The translations under genes were made by a program, and so were the position numbers. From assembly GCF_002980575.1 (NCBI RefSeq), contig NZ_PVBS01000001.1:248001-312000 (forward strand): a DNA stretch of 64,000 nt, read 5' to 3'. Positions 1-8,175 of the stretch are shown here, piece after piece. The notes beneath the pieces were generated by a model. That model worked only from the letters and a program-made list of their open reading frames with translations. It was not told the DNA's origin and did no database searches. Positions within the stretch are counted from its first letter, which is position 1; each line of letters opens with the position of its first letter. Source of the stretch: Sphingobacterium gobiense. GTDB taxonomy: Bacteria > Bacteroidota > Bacteroidia > Sphingobacteriales > Sphingobacteriaceae.

Positions 1-264
1 GATGTCAGTGTCCATACTTCCTTTTCGAATAGCTGCTTCGCAGACGTCCCATAAAGCGATATGATACTGATGTAACAGGGCTACTCGATTAGCATAGTCC
101 ATAGGAATAGGAGCAGATAAGAGTAAGGCCAATGTTTTCCAAAAGCGATTCTGAGGATGCGCATAATATTGATTCTCCTGCAACGATCTATCTCCAGGTA
201 GGGAACCTAATATCAGAAGCTTGCTTTTTTCGGGAATAATGGGTGCAAATGATTTCTTGAACAT
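1..264 (-). CDS. DNA-deoxyinosine / mismatch uracil-DNA glycosylase, N-terminal part
   Basis: Reading the minus strand from the ATG at 264-262 gives 88 open codons running off the window edge. Residues 17-42 carry the fold's signature: a hydrophobic strand LLILGSLPGD followed by QYYAHPQNRFW. This matches the uracil-DNA glycosylase superfamily branch annotated as DNA-deoxyinosine or G:T/U mismatch-specific glycosylase, where the GSLPGD loop helps form the base-binding pocket. Such enzymes remove deaminated bases from DNA to start base-excision repair. The C-terminal half is outside the window, so completeness cannot be judged. The exact substrate (hypoxanthine or uracil) is inference from the family. 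Confidence 0.8.
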   Translation of the reverse strand, partial: MFKKSFAPIIPEKSKLLILGSLPGDRSLQENQYYAHPQNRFWKTLALLLSAPIPMDYANRVALLHQYHIALWDVCEAAIRKGSMDTDI

Positions 265-373
265 ACCTCTAAATTTAAAGAAAATCTTTGATATAAAAAT
301 CGAAGGTTTTTCATTTCACAATATATTTCTTTTTTCAGCGCACCACCCCGGCTGCCCTTTGCCAGGGCATGGC

Positions 374-778
374 CCTCCTTTTTGAGAGCAAAAAGGAGGC
401 AAAAACTCTTCGTCTCCTTCAGGTGGCCTGTCGCACAAGCCCATCCCACACAGGGAAAATGCTTGTCAAGGCTACAATCACGATCGAAACTCTTTGGGAT
501 GGGTTTCGATCATGATTGTCATGCCTTGCCCCTCGCTCAAACCCCAAGCATTGTCCCTGTCTGCCCGCCACTGGGAAGGAGACCTTGATGCCGCTCCGCA
601 CGCTAGCAATAATCGACCGGAATCCAAACCGCTGGCACGATTGTACCAACCCATCCTTAACCCTTAATGTCGCCTCCAAAGCTTTGGCAACTGTAAGAAT
701 ACCCTTTTTAGCACTATCCCAAATGCCAAAGGTTTTCAGCGACGAGCTTTTTGCTTCTTTTTCGCGGGGAAAAAGAAG
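374..778. repeat. Palindrome-rich non-coding element, MITE-like
   Basis: No convincing gene lies between 265 and 835; the short ORFs here run on both strands and resemble nothing. Instead there is nested dyad symmetry. A 10-bp perfect hairpin (374-383/390-399) opens the element and a similar 9-bp hairpin (754-762/770-778) closes it in inverted orientation, each next to a GCAAAAA-like stretch and then CTC..GTC. Inside, 474-490 pairs with 503-519 (16 of 17), and 451-465 pairs with 549-563 (14 of 15). The segment therefore looks like one long imperfect inverted repeat. It also looks more GC-rich than neighbouring intergenic DNA. Mobility is inferred; no transposase is present. Confidence 0.5.
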
Positions 779-835
779 ATGAAAAAATTTGATTAATGAA
801 AACCTTCCTTTTTTATTAGCTTTGTCTAGAACGTT

Positions 836-1408
836 ATGAAAGAGAAAAAGAAGATAATTGTTGCTATTACCGGTGCTAGTGGTTCAATATACGCAAAGGT
901 GTTGTTGGATAAATTAAGAATGCTTAGTGATCAAGTGGCAGAAGTGGGCGTGGTGATGTCTGACAATGCAAAAGATGTATGGAAGTATGAACTAGGGTCA
1001 GATGATTATCAACACTACCCCTTTACATTTTATAACAAAAACGACTTTATGGCGCCGTTTGCATCCGGTTCTGCACGCTTCGAGACCATGATCGTTTGTC
1101 CTTGTTCTATGGGCACATTGGGACGTATTGCGCAAGGAATATCTTCCGATTTAACCACCCGGGCTGCGGATGTGGTACTAAAAGAACGTAGAAAGTTAGT
1201 GTTGGTTACGCGTGAGACACCGCTGAGTGCTATCCACACACAAAACATGCATGTGGTAACGCAGGCTGGAGGGATCATATGTCCGGCAAGTCCCTCATTT
1301 TATAGCCTTCCCAGGACATTCGAAGAACTAGCTGCTACGGTGATAGACAGGGTACTCTCTCTCTGTGATATTCATATCGCTAGTTACACTTGGGGCACTC
1401 CACAATAA
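836..1408 (+). CDS. ubiX: UbiX-family flavin prenyltransferase
   Basis: This 190-residue protein opens with the flavin-binding strand and loop IIVAITGASGSIYAK (residues 7-21), the hallmark of the UbiX/Pad1 flavoprotein fold. Residues around 105-165 hold the SSDLTTRAADV and RRKLVLVTRETPLS segments that bind FMN and the dimethylallyl phosphate substrate. UbiX enzymes prenylate reduced FMN to make the cofactor of UbiD decarboxylases, used in ubiquinone/menaquinone-related pathways. No ubiD lies in the window, so the partner must be elsewhere. Length is normal for the family. No clear ribosome binding site is seen, which is usual for Bacteroidota. Confidence 0.93.
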   Translation: MKEKKKIIVAITGASGSIYAKVLLDKLRMLSDQVAEVGVVMSDNAKDVWKYELGSDDYQHYPFTFYNKNDFMAPFASGSARFETMIVCPCSMGTLGRIAQGISSDLTTRAADVVLKERRKLVLVTRETPLSAIHTQNMHVVTQAGGIICPASPSFYSLPRTFEELAATVIDRVLSLCDIHIASYTWGTPQ

Positions 1409-1447
1409 AAAGCCATATTTTCAATATCGGTGTTTCGATATATTTTG

Positions 1448-1455
1448 TACATTTG
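1448..1455 (+). promoter_or_regulatory. Possible -7 box (TACATTTG) before the dihydroorotase-like gene
   Basis: TACATTTG fits the Bacteroidota -7 consensus TAnnTTTG. No TTG sits at the expected -33 spacing. If used, the transcript would have a leader of roughly 145 nt before 1605. The 1409-1604 gap holds nothing else I can name. Confidence 0.3.
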
Positions 1456-1604
1456 TTTTTCAATGAAACAACGTATAAAATTGGATAATCGTATTCCATT
1501 TTCATTGGTTTATCTCAGGCAAAGCAGCATTGGTTTGTTCTTTTATACGTTTTATTTACCTACCATTTTAACACTTTTCTCATTACTTTGTTTAAATATT
1601 ATTC

Positions 1605-2873
1605 ATGGATAATATATTGATTTCTTCCGCTCAGCTTATAGTGCCCGGTCATCCGCAGAACGGTAATATCGTTGATATACTTATTGAAGCAGGAAATATT
1701 AGTCTTATAGCACCGCGCATAAAGCCGACGAATAAACAAATACATGTTATAGATGGAAAAGGCAGGATTGTTTCGGCCGGTTTTTTTGATTTGCATGCTA
1801 ATTTTGGCGAACCGGGTCTGGAAACCAAAGAAGACATCATAACCGGTACCGCGGCTGCTGCAGCAGGAGGATATACTGGAGTCGCTGTTTATCCCAACAC
1901 GAACCCGCCTATCCACAGTCGTTCAGAAGTAGCGTTGGTCGTTAATTCTGCTAAAGGAAATATAGTTGATGTATACCCCGTTGGTACTATAAGCAAAAGA
2001 CGTGAAGGAAAGGAACTCGCAGAATTATATGATATGCAGCTAGCGGGAGCGATTGCTTTCAGTGATGGAGACCATGCTGTTCAACAGGCAAGTTTAATGG
2101 GACGGGCTTTATTGTATGCGAAAGGATTTGAGGGGTTAGTTATCTCTTTTCCGGAAGACGAGTCTGTTGCCGGCGGGCACCAGATGAACGAAGGACAAAT
2201 GAGCACCTATCTGGGCATGAAAGGGAAGCCGAACCTAGCAGAATCGCTCATGGTATCTCGCGACTTGTTTCTAGCCGAGTATAACGATGCCCGTATTCAT
2301 TTTACGAGTATTTCTACGGCAGAATCAGTAGATTTGATAAAAAAGGCAAAAGCGAAAGGATTGAACGTGACCTGCGATGTCGCCGCCCATAACTTGGTGT
2401 ACACCGATGAAGAAGTGATTGGTTTTGATAGTAATTTTAAGGTGAATCCGCCTTTACGGACCAAGAAGGATATAAAAGCGCTTTTAAAAGGGTTGAAAGA
2501 AGGGACGATAGATGCAGTCGTTTCACAACATACACCACACGAAGTGGAGTATAAGAATGTAGAGTTTCATATTGCAAAAGAAGGCATTTTGGGTTTACAG
2601 ACAACATTACCTTTTTTAATTGAAGCGGGATTTAACGCTGACGATATTGTTCGATATTTGGTTGTACAGCCTAGACAGGTCGTTGGAAAAGAAATCCCTA
2701 CATTTGAAGTAGGGAGCGAAGCCAATCTGGTACTGTTTGATATGAACGAAAAATGGATGCTGAATACCAACACAAATAAATCAAAATCGGAAAATAGCCC
2801 TGTGTTTGGTCAAGAATTAAGAGGTAAAGTGAAAGTAGTAGTTAACCATGGTCAATTGGTTGAAATTAAATAA
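1605..2873 (+). CDS. Dihydroorotase-like amidohydrolase with missing metal ligands
   Basis: This 422-residue protein follows the dihydroorotase/allantoinase layout: an N-terminal beta segment, the entry motif near residue 62, the PNTNPP loop (97-102), HFTSISTAESV (232-242) and a C-terminal beta segment. The catalytic set is damaged. The canonical D-x-H-x-H-x-R reads D62-L-H64-A-N66-F-G68; the H-C-E-D ligand region reads F-P-E-D (182-185); and the T-D-H-A-P-H general base reads S-Q308-H-T-P-H. It is probably a non-catalytic PyrC-like (PyrC') protein or an enzyme of changed chemistry. Four genes follow in the same direction with gaps of 1-3 nt, so it likely heads an operon. Confidence 0.8.
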   Translation: MDNILISSAQLIVPGHPQNGNIVDILIEAGNISLIAPRIKPTNKQIHVIDGKGRIVSAGFFDLHANFGEPGLETKEDIITGTAAAAAGGYTGVAVYPNTNPPIHSRSEVALVVNSAKGNIVDVYPVGTISKRREGKELAELYDMQLAGAIAFSDGDHAVQQASLMGRALLYAKGFEGLVISFPEDESVAGGHQMNEGQMSTYLGMKGKPNLAESLMVSRDLFLAEYNDARIHFTSISTAESVDLIKKAKAKGLNVTCDVAAHNLVYTDEEVIGFDSNFKVNPPLRTKKDIKALLKGLKEGTIDAVVSQHTPHEVEYKNVEFHIAKEGILGLQTTLPFLIEAGFNADDIVRYLVVQPRQVVGKEIPTFEVGSEANLVLFDMNEKWMLNTNTNKSKSENSPVFGQELRGKVKVVVNHGQLVEIK

Positions 2874-2876
2874 GAT

Positions 2877-3545
2877 ATGGATGCAAAAGTAAAAAAAGCG
2901 TTTCATGCTGGAATTAGCACGTACGCACAGACCGAAGGAATTGATGCAGGAGCTTTTGAGATGGCATTGCAACAAGCTTTTGATAAAGAAGCGCCTTATA
3001 TAGAAAAGGTACAAGCGCTGGATGAGGCTTTTGATGACCATCAACGTTTTGAAGAGCTTCGGGAGATTTATTTCGATTTATTGATGGTCAATTTCTTTGC
3101 GGAGGATGTGAAGAAATTGGAAGAAGATTATTTGGATTCGCCAGAATGGGAAGCTATTGAAGAGGAAACTATCGATAGGGGCACCGAATTATTGAACATG
3201 TTTCTCTATCTGCAAGAGTGTGAGGATGAAGATATTGATCCTTCTTTGGATGACTATCTTAAAGAGTTTCTCTTGGTCGAAGAAGATGAGTTTCAGGACG
3301 AATATGCTATTTATGAAAAAGTAATTGCTAATCAGATTCTGATAGATAGTACTTTCGCTGAAATAAATAGCGTAGCCTCGTCACTATCTCCACAAGATGA
3401 ATTAAAAGAACTGTTTTATCCGTTAATGTCTTTCTTTAATGAACCATTTCCCGAAGAGGAGCAGATGACGGAATATCTAGACGCTTCCGACAATAAGCCG
3501 TTGGACGGGGCTATTTACCAGATTATTGTAAACTTTAATAAATAA
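2877..3545 (+). CDS. Acidic helical protein of unknown function
   Basis: I do not recognise this 222-residue protein. It has no signal peptide or membrane segment and is strongly acidic, with many E/D clusters (for example EECEDED-like stretches around residues 115-140). The predicted character is all-helical and cytoplasmic. It starts 3 nt after the dihydroorotase-like gene and ends 3 nt before the DUF4199 gene, so it is almost certainly co-transcribed with both. Tight packing and clean coding texture argue that it is real. No function is proposed. Confidence 0.75.
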   Translation: MDAKVKKAFHAGISTYAQTEGIDAGAFEMALQQAFDKEAPYIEKVQALDEAFDDHQRFEELREIYFDLLMVNFFAEDVKKLEEDYLDSPEWEAIEEETIDRGTELLNMFLYLQECEDEDIDPSLDDYLKEFLLVEEDEFQDEYAIYEKVIANQILIDSTFAEINSVASSLSPQDELKELFYPLMSFFNEPFPEEEQMTEYLDASDNKPLDGAIYQIIVNFNK

Positions 3546-3548
3546 ATT

Positions 3549-4187
3549 ATGAACCAAGATTTTAATTCAACTTTTCCTGCGGAAGAGGTAAAAAAGGATG
3601 GCATTAAATATGGGATTTATTTAGGCATCATCTCGTTGGTGATAAGCATCGTTTCTATGTATGTGCTGGTAAATAGCGCTGATTTCAAGATAAGCTCAAT
3701 GGTGACAGGAGGGATTTCCTTTTTGCTTATGATAGCTTTGTCGGCATACTTCGCTGTATTGTTGCGAAGAGTAGCCGGAGGTTTCTGGAATTTTAGCCAA
3801 GCACTGAAAGGCATTTTTGTCATGTTAGCGATTGCAGTAATCATTTCCACAGTAGGAGGTGCGTTGTTCAATTTGATTAATCCCGAGCCGCAACAAATCG
3901 TTTTCGATAAAACGATCAATTTGACTATCGAAACAATGGAAAGCATCGGGGCTGATGACGATCTTATCGATAAACAGGTGGCTGATTTAGAAAAACAACG
4001 AGATGAGTTACGGGAGTTTTCCATAGGGCAGAACCTTAAAGGTTTAGGTATAGCGTTAATTATGTATTTCGTTTTTGCTTTGATTCTCGCTGCTATTCTA
4101 AAACGTGAAAGACCTGGTTTTTTGCCAGTACAGGACGACGCTAACCAAACGGACAATAGAGGGCAATATAAGCCGGAGGAAAACTAA
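3549..4187 (+). CDS. DUF4199 family membrane protein
   Basis: This 212-residue protein has four hydrophobic segments at about residues 22-43, 52-71, 85-107 and 165-185. A soluble, charged loop lies between the third and fourth, containing the stretch DKQVADLEKQRDELREF. The arrangement, with GIKYGIYLGIISL at the first helix, is that of DUF4199, a Bacteroidota inner-membrane family often found beside glycosyltransferases. Here it directly precedes two of them. The hydrophilic tail (from about 188) is rich in D, N and E. Function is unknown; the context suggests a link to envelope glycan or lipid-linked sugar synthesis. Confidence 0.8.
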   Translation: MNQDFNSTFPAEEVKKDGIKYGIYLGIISLVISIVSMYVLVNSADFKISSMVTGGISFLLMIALSAYFAVLLRRVAGGFWNFSQALKGIFVMLAIAVIISTVGGALFNLINPEPQQIVFDKTINLTIETMESIGADDDLIDKQVADLEKQRDELREFSIGQNLKGLGIALIMYFVFALILAAILKRERPGFLPVQDDANQTDNRGQYKPEEN

Positions 4188-4188
4188 T

Positions 4189-5139
4189 ATGGATATATCG
4201 GTTGTCATTCCCTTATATAACGAGGAAGAATCTTTGCCCGAATTAACTGAATGGATACGCCGAGTAATGAACGCGCATGATTTTTCCTATGAAATTATTT
4301 TGGTGGATGACGGGAGCAAGGACACTTCCTGGAAGGTGATCGAAGAGCTTAAATTAACGCACGAACAAATTTCGGGTATTAGGTTTCGTCGAAATTACGG
4401 CAAATCTGCGGCATTGAATGTGGGTTTCAACGCAGCCCAAGGAGATGTGGTCATAACGATGGATGCTGATTTGCAGGATAGTCCGGACGAGATACCGGAA
4501 TTATACAACAGGATAATGAATAGCGATGCTGATCTGGTGTCGGGCTGGAAACAGAAACGCTACGATCCGTTGACCAAAACGATTCCTACAAAACTTTTTA
4601 ATTCCGTAACTCGGAATATGTCTGGAATCTATAATTTACATGATTTTAATTGTGGATTGAAGGCGTATCGCAAAGATGTAGTAAAAAGTATTGAGGTATA
4701 TGGAGAAATGCATCGTTATATTCCGGTCTTAGCGAAATGGGCGGGGTTTACGAATATACAAGAACAGATTGTTAAACATTATCCTCGGAAATATGGGGTC
4801 ACAAAATTTGGTCCCGGACGCTTTGTGAAAGGTTTTCTAGACTTACTCTCGATTTTTTTTGTTGGAAAGTTTGGTAAACGCCCGATGCATTTTTTTGGGA
4901 CTATCGGTGTGTTGAGCTTTGTGGTTGGTTTTTTTATTACTTGTTACTTAATATTTGAAAAACTGAGAAGCATTGCGGACGGTACAGTATATCGGAATAT
5001 AACAGACCAACCGTTGTTTTATCTTTCCCTAGTTGCTATTCTTATCGGAACACAATTGTTCTTGACCGGCTTTATTGCTGAACTCGTTTCCCGTAATTCC
5101 TCAGAACGCAATCAATATCATATCGAAAAAATAATTTAA
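4189..5139 (+). CDS. Family 2 glycosyltransferase, polyprenyl-phosphate type (GtrB/DPM1-like)
   Basis: The start is taken at the ATG at 4189, preceded by GGAGGA at 4175-4180; an in-frame upstream start would overlap the DUF4199 gene. The 316-residue product begins MDISVVIPLYNEEESLPEL, the GT-A fold's first strand, and has DDGSKD (about 43-48) and the metal-binding DADLQDSPDE (about 92-101). Two C-terminal membrane helices (about 230-255 and 275-300) anchor it. This is the architecture of GtrB/dolichol-phosphate-mannose-synthase-like enzymes, which move a sugar from a nucleotide donor to undecaprenyl phosphate at the inner membrane. The next gene is another family 2 transferase 3 nt away. Confidence 0.88.
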   Translation: MDISVVIPLYNEEESLPELTEWIRRVMNAHDFSYEIILVDDGSKDTSWKVIEELKLTHEQISGIRFRRNYGKSAALNVGFNAAQGDVVITMDADLQDSPDEIPELYNRIMNSDADLVSGWKQKRYDPLTKTIPTKLFNSVTRNMSGIYNLHDFNCGLKAYRKDVVKSIEVYGEMHRYIPVLAKWAGFTNIQEQIVKHYPRKYGVTKFGPGRFVKGFLDLLSIFFVGKFGKRPMHFFGTIGVLSFVVGFFITCYLIFEKLRSIADGTVYRNITDQPLFYLSLVAILIGTQLFLTGFIAELVSRNSSERNQYHIEKII

Positions 5140-5142
5140 CAT

Positions 5143-6138
5143 ATGTTTTTTTCGATTGTGATTCCGTTGTATAACCGACCGTTAGAGATTGACGAGCTTT
5201 TGAAATCATTAACGCAACAACAATATGCTCCTTTTGAAGTTATTGTGGTGGAAGATGGCTCATCGAAACCTGCTAAACATGTTGTGGAAGGTTACCATAA
5301 TAGGTTGGACATCCATTACTATCAGAAGAAAAATGAAGGGCAGGGGCTGGCACGTAATTTTGGTTTTGCAAGAGCAAAAGGAGATTATTTTATTGTTTTT
5401 GATTCAGATATTATTGTGCCGGAAGACTATTTGTATCACGTTGCTGTTGGCATACAGCGTGACCGTTGGGATGCTTTTGGCGGACCTGATGCTGCGCATC
5501 CATCGTTTACGAATATTCAAAAAGCTATATCTTATTCGATGACCAGTCCGTTTACAACAGGGGGAATCCGAGGAAATAAACAGCATGTAGGACAATTTCA
5601 TCCACGGAGTTTTAATATGGGTATATCCAGAGAAGTTTATGAACAGACACAAGGATTCAAGTTGTCTCGTCGTTCAGAAGACATTGAATTTAGTATCCGT
5701 ATGATTCAACGAGGATATCGTGTAGGACTGATTCCTGAAGCGTTTGTATATCATAAACGACGGGTTACATTTGGACAGTTTTTTAAGCAAACTTATGGCT
5801 TCGGAAAGGGACGTATTGATATCTATAAGCTTTTTCCCAATGAACTGAAGCTGATACATGCCCTGCCTGCTCTTTTTGTCGTCGGGTTAGCTGGCTTGAT
5901 GTTATTAAACCTACTTAATTGGGGGAGTGGAGGGCAAATTCCGGGATTACCAATACTCTGCGGTATCGGTAATATAATACTTCTAATTTACACGCTTTTA
6001 TTGGCTTTACATGCTTGGTTAAATACGAAGCGCATACGGGTTGCAGGATTGGGGATTGTAGCTGCCTATATACAGTTGATAGCCTATGGGTTAGGTTTTC
6101 TAAGTAGCTTTATGAACCAGATTGTGTGGAAAAAATAG
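5143..6138 (+). CDS. Family 2 glycosyltransferase with C-terminal membrane helices
   Basis: This 331-residue protein opens with FSIVIPLYNRPLEIDELL and carries EDGSS (about 32-36), GLARNFG (about 61-67) and the metal site DSDIIVP (about 87-93), the order expected of a GT2 catalytic domain. An SRRSEDIEF segment (about 175-183) supplies the later acidic motif. Three hydrophobic segments (about 242-262, 270-292 and 300-325) follow, so the enzyme is membrane-bound with the active site in the cytoplasm. The acceptor is unknown. It is co-directional with, and 3 nt from, the preceding GT2 gene. Confidence 0.85.
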   Translation: MFFSIVIPLYNRPLEIDELLKSLTQQQYAPFEVIVVEDGSSKPAKHVVEGYHNRLDIHYYQKKNEGQGLARNFGFARAKGDYFIVFDSDIIVPEDYLYHVAVGIQRDRWDAFGGPDAAHPSFTNIQKAISYSMTSPFTTGGIRGNKQHVGQFHPRSFNMGISREVYEQTQGFKLSRRSEDIEFSIRMIQRGYRVGLIPEAFVYHKRRVTFGQFFKQTYGFGKGRIDIYKLFPNELKLIHALPALFVVGLAGLMLLNLLNWGSGGQIPGLPILCGIGNIILLIYTLLLALHAWLNTKRIRVAGLGIVAAYIQLIAYGLGFLSSFMNQIVWKK

Positions 6139-6197
6139 GTTGTGTTATTATTCAATAATAAGATAAAGTTTTATAATTTCCTCGAAAATTTACAATC

Positions 6198-6470
6198 GTG
6201 CTAGCATTCACTCAACATAATTTAGGAAAACTAGAAGATCTTTTTGCTGCTTTAGGTTATCGGGTTCGGTATGAAAAGGGCTCTTTTCGCACAGCGGCAT
6301 GTGTACTACAAAATACACGAGTTATTGTTGTTAATAGATTTTCTAACTTAGAAATCAGAATTCAATCATTAATACAGTTATTACGTGATATGGACGTAGA
6401 TATATCGCTATTAGACGAGAAGAAAGCGACACTTTATAAAGTGATTAAGAAAGAAGAGGCGACACTTTGA
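6198..6470 (+). CDS. Small conserved-looking protein of unknown function
   Basis: This 90-residue protein starts at a GTG (6198); no ATG is available upstream in frame. It contains GYRVRYEKGSFRTAACVL and a run RVIVVNRFSNLEIRIQSLIQLL that looks like a beta strand followed by a helix. It has no signal peptide or membrane helix. Its stop codon overlaps the TTG start of the metallo-hydrolase by 3-4 nt (6467-6470), a layout that implies translational coupling. I do not recognise the family. The coupling is the best hint that its role is tied to that hydrolase. Confidence 0.65.
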   Translation: MLAFTQHNLGKLEDLFAALGYRVRYEKGSFRTAACVLQNTRVIVVNRFSNLEIRIQSLIQLLRDMDVDISLLDEKKATLYKVIKKEEATL

Positions 6471-7237
6471 GAATAACTTTTTTAGGAACAGGAACTTCAC
6501 AGGGTGTGCCCGTTATCGCATGCCAATGCGCGGTATGCCAGTCTACTGACACACGTGATAAACGCTTGCGTACATCGATCATGATGCAGTTAGACATCGA
6601 TACGAACGTTGTTATTGACACCGGACCAGACTTTCGTTACCAAATGTTGCGGGAGGATGTGCATCACCTAGATGCGGTATTGGTTACACACGCCCATAAG
6701 GATCATATTGCAGGTATGGACGATCTTCGTGCGTTTAATTATCAACAACAGCAGCCTATTCCTATATACGGGACGACTATTACCCATGAATCCCTCAAGC
6801 GGGAGTTTTACTACGCTTTTGGCGAACAAAACTATCCGGGCGTGCCTCGATTGGAGCTTCGACCGATTACGGCAGGAGAAACCTTTCGCGTGGGTACTCA
6901 AAGTATCATACCTATTGAAGTGATGCATTATAAGATGCCCGTAATGGGGTTTCGTATCGGGAATTTTGCGTATATCACGGATGCTAAAACCATTTCTGAT
7001 GAATCAAAAGCATTGTTGAAAGGTGTCGATACGTTAGTAGTGAATGCGCTGCAAGAAGAGCCGCATATATCGCATTTTACCAAAGATGAAGCGATAGCGT
7101 TTGCGGAACAAATACAAGCGGAGACTACCTATTTAACCCATATCAGCCACCGATTTGGGAAACATGAGGATATAGAAAGGACACTTCCAGAGGGTATTCG
7201 GGTAGCCTATGATAGGCTTGTTATTGATGTTCAATAA
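6467..7237 (+). CDS. Metallo-beta-lactamase fold hydrolase (PhnP-like)
   Basis: The TTG start at 6467 overlaps the previous stop; it gives the expected N-terminus MRITFLGTGTSQGVPVIAC. The 256-residue protein has the THAHKDHIAG metal motif (about 76-85), a later YITDAK strand and a C-terminal THISHRFGKH. CQCAVCQ near residue 19 resembles the zinc-binding cysteines of PhnP and related phosphodiesterases. The family hydrolyses phosphodiesters such as cyclic ribose phosphates. The exact substrate is not shown here and no phn genes are nearby. It is probably the last gene of the run that starts at 6198. Confidence 0.85.
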   Translation: MRITFLGTGTSQGVPVIACQCAVCQSTDTRDKRLRTSIMMQLDIDTNVVIDTGPDFRYQMLREDVHHLDAVLVTHAHKDHIAGMDDLRAFNYQQQQPIPIYGTTITHESLKREFYYAFGEQNYPGVPRLELRPITAGETFRVGTQSIIPIEVMHYKMPVMGFRIGNFAYITDAKTISDESKALLKGVDTLVVNALQEEPHISHFTKDEAIAFAEQIQAETTYLTHISHRFGKHEDIERTLPEGIRVAYDRLVIDVQ

Positions 7238-7320
7238 CGTAAACGTCACAACATTCAAAACTTTTCGGTTAATTCCCTGTTCTATTATTAAAGATAGTGT
7301 TAATTTAATTTCTATAAGTC

Positions 7321-7473
7321 ATGGGAAATATTCTTTATTTAATCGCAGTTATTTTGGTTATTATTTGGGCCATTAGCTTTTTTGGTGGATACGTTTCAGG
7401 AGGTATCATCCACATCCTTTTGGTAATCGCCGTTGTTGCTATTCTCCTACGTGTTATACGAGGGGCGGCCTAA
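7321..7473 (+). CDS. Small two-helix membrane protein (lmo0937-like)
   Basis: A 50-residue ORF starts at ATG 7321 and consists mainly of two hydrophobic stretches, ILYLIAVILVIIWAISFF (4-21) and IIHILLVIAVVAILLRVI (29-46), joined by a GGYVSGG turn. Small proteins of this composition (lmo0937/DUF5670-like) are common in stress-responsive loci of many bacteria. The stop codon overlaps the stop of ispD on the other strand by 4 nt (7470-7473), so the two genes converge end to end. Function is unknown. Confidence 0.7.
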   Translation: MGNILYLIAVILVIIWAISFFGGYVSGGIIHILLVIAVVAILLRVIRGAA

Positions 7474-8168
7474 TCGGTTAATGATTTTAAATAGAATTGG
7501 GCTATGGAAATGTCTTCCGGAAAGGTGATCTTGATATTTCGATGATCACCTGGAATAAGATGTACGCTATAGCCCAATTTTTCTACTACGGAAGCATCAT
7601 CCGTAAACGATGGTAACTCATCTTGTTGAAAAGCCTGATGTAAAATATGTCCTTGAAATATTTGGGGTGTTTGTACTATCCAGATATTCTCTCTATCCAA
7701 TGCCTTATTTTCTTCCACATTTCCCTGTCGAATAGAATTTGTACTCGGTACCGCCAATATCGTAGCCGGATAAAGAACGGCTTGTTCAAAACAGTAATCT
7801 ATCGTTTCCGATGTAATTACAGGGCGGGCGGCATCATGGATGGCTATGAGTGTATTGCCGAGAAACTGATGTTGTTGTTCGGCAATATAATGTATACCAT
7901 TCCGGACACTTTGGAAACGTGTGTCTCCACCGGCAATGACAGTATGAGGTATCTGGAAGTCATATTTTTCGCACAACTCATCCCAAAATGAGAACATATC
8001 CGCGTGCAAGACCAATATCAATCGAAGTTCATTTTCGGTATATGCAAACCTTTCCAGTGTATGCATAGCTATCGGTTTGCCGTCAAGAAGCAGAAACTGC
8101 TTTGGTAAATTACTTTTCATCCGGCTTCCTGAACCTCCTGCAACAATAATGGCGTATCTGTTTTGCAT
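7470..8168 (-). CDS. ispD: 2-C-methyl-D-erythritol 4-phosphate cytidylyltransferase
   Basis: IspD joins CTP and MEP to make CDP-ME in the non-mevalonate isoprenoid pathway. The 232-residue product shows the nucleotide-binding loop IIVAGGSGSRMKSNLPKQFLLL (start at residue 7), with the family's GSGxRM and PKQF elements, then VIAGGDTRFQSVRNG (about 77-91) and IHDAARPVI (about 108-116), the D-A-A-R-P motif of the active site. The C-terminal FTDDASVVE is also typical. Length is normal. It lies 7 nt downstream of sbcC on the same strand, so it may be carried on the sbcDC transcript. Confidence 0.95.
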   Translation of the reverse strand: MQNRYAIIVAGGSGSRMKSNLPKQFLLLDGKPIAMHTLERFAYTENELRLILVLHADMFSFWDELCEKYDFQIPHTVIAGGDTRFQSVRNGIHYIAEQQHQFLGNTLIAIHDAARPVITSETIDYCFEQAVLYPATILAVPSTNSIRQGNVEENKALDRENIWIVQTPQIFQGHILHQAFQQDELPSFTDDASVVEKLGYSVHLIPGDHRNIKITFPEDISIAQFYLKSLTD

Positions 8169-8175
8169 ATTAAAA

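Noticed and set aside
382-782. Several 60-90 residue ORFs on both strands
   Set aside because: They lie in the palindrome-rich repeat, overlap each other on both strands and show no protein-like pattern.
1430-1612. 60-residue hydrophobic ORF
   Set aside because: AT-rich intergenic DNA, overlaps the start of the dihydroorotase-like gene, no recognisable start or motif.
4105-4188. Upstream start for the first glycosyltransferase
   Set aside because: It would overlap the DUF4199 gene by over 80 bp; the ATG at 4189 has a good GGAGGA and begins exactly at the GT-A first strand.
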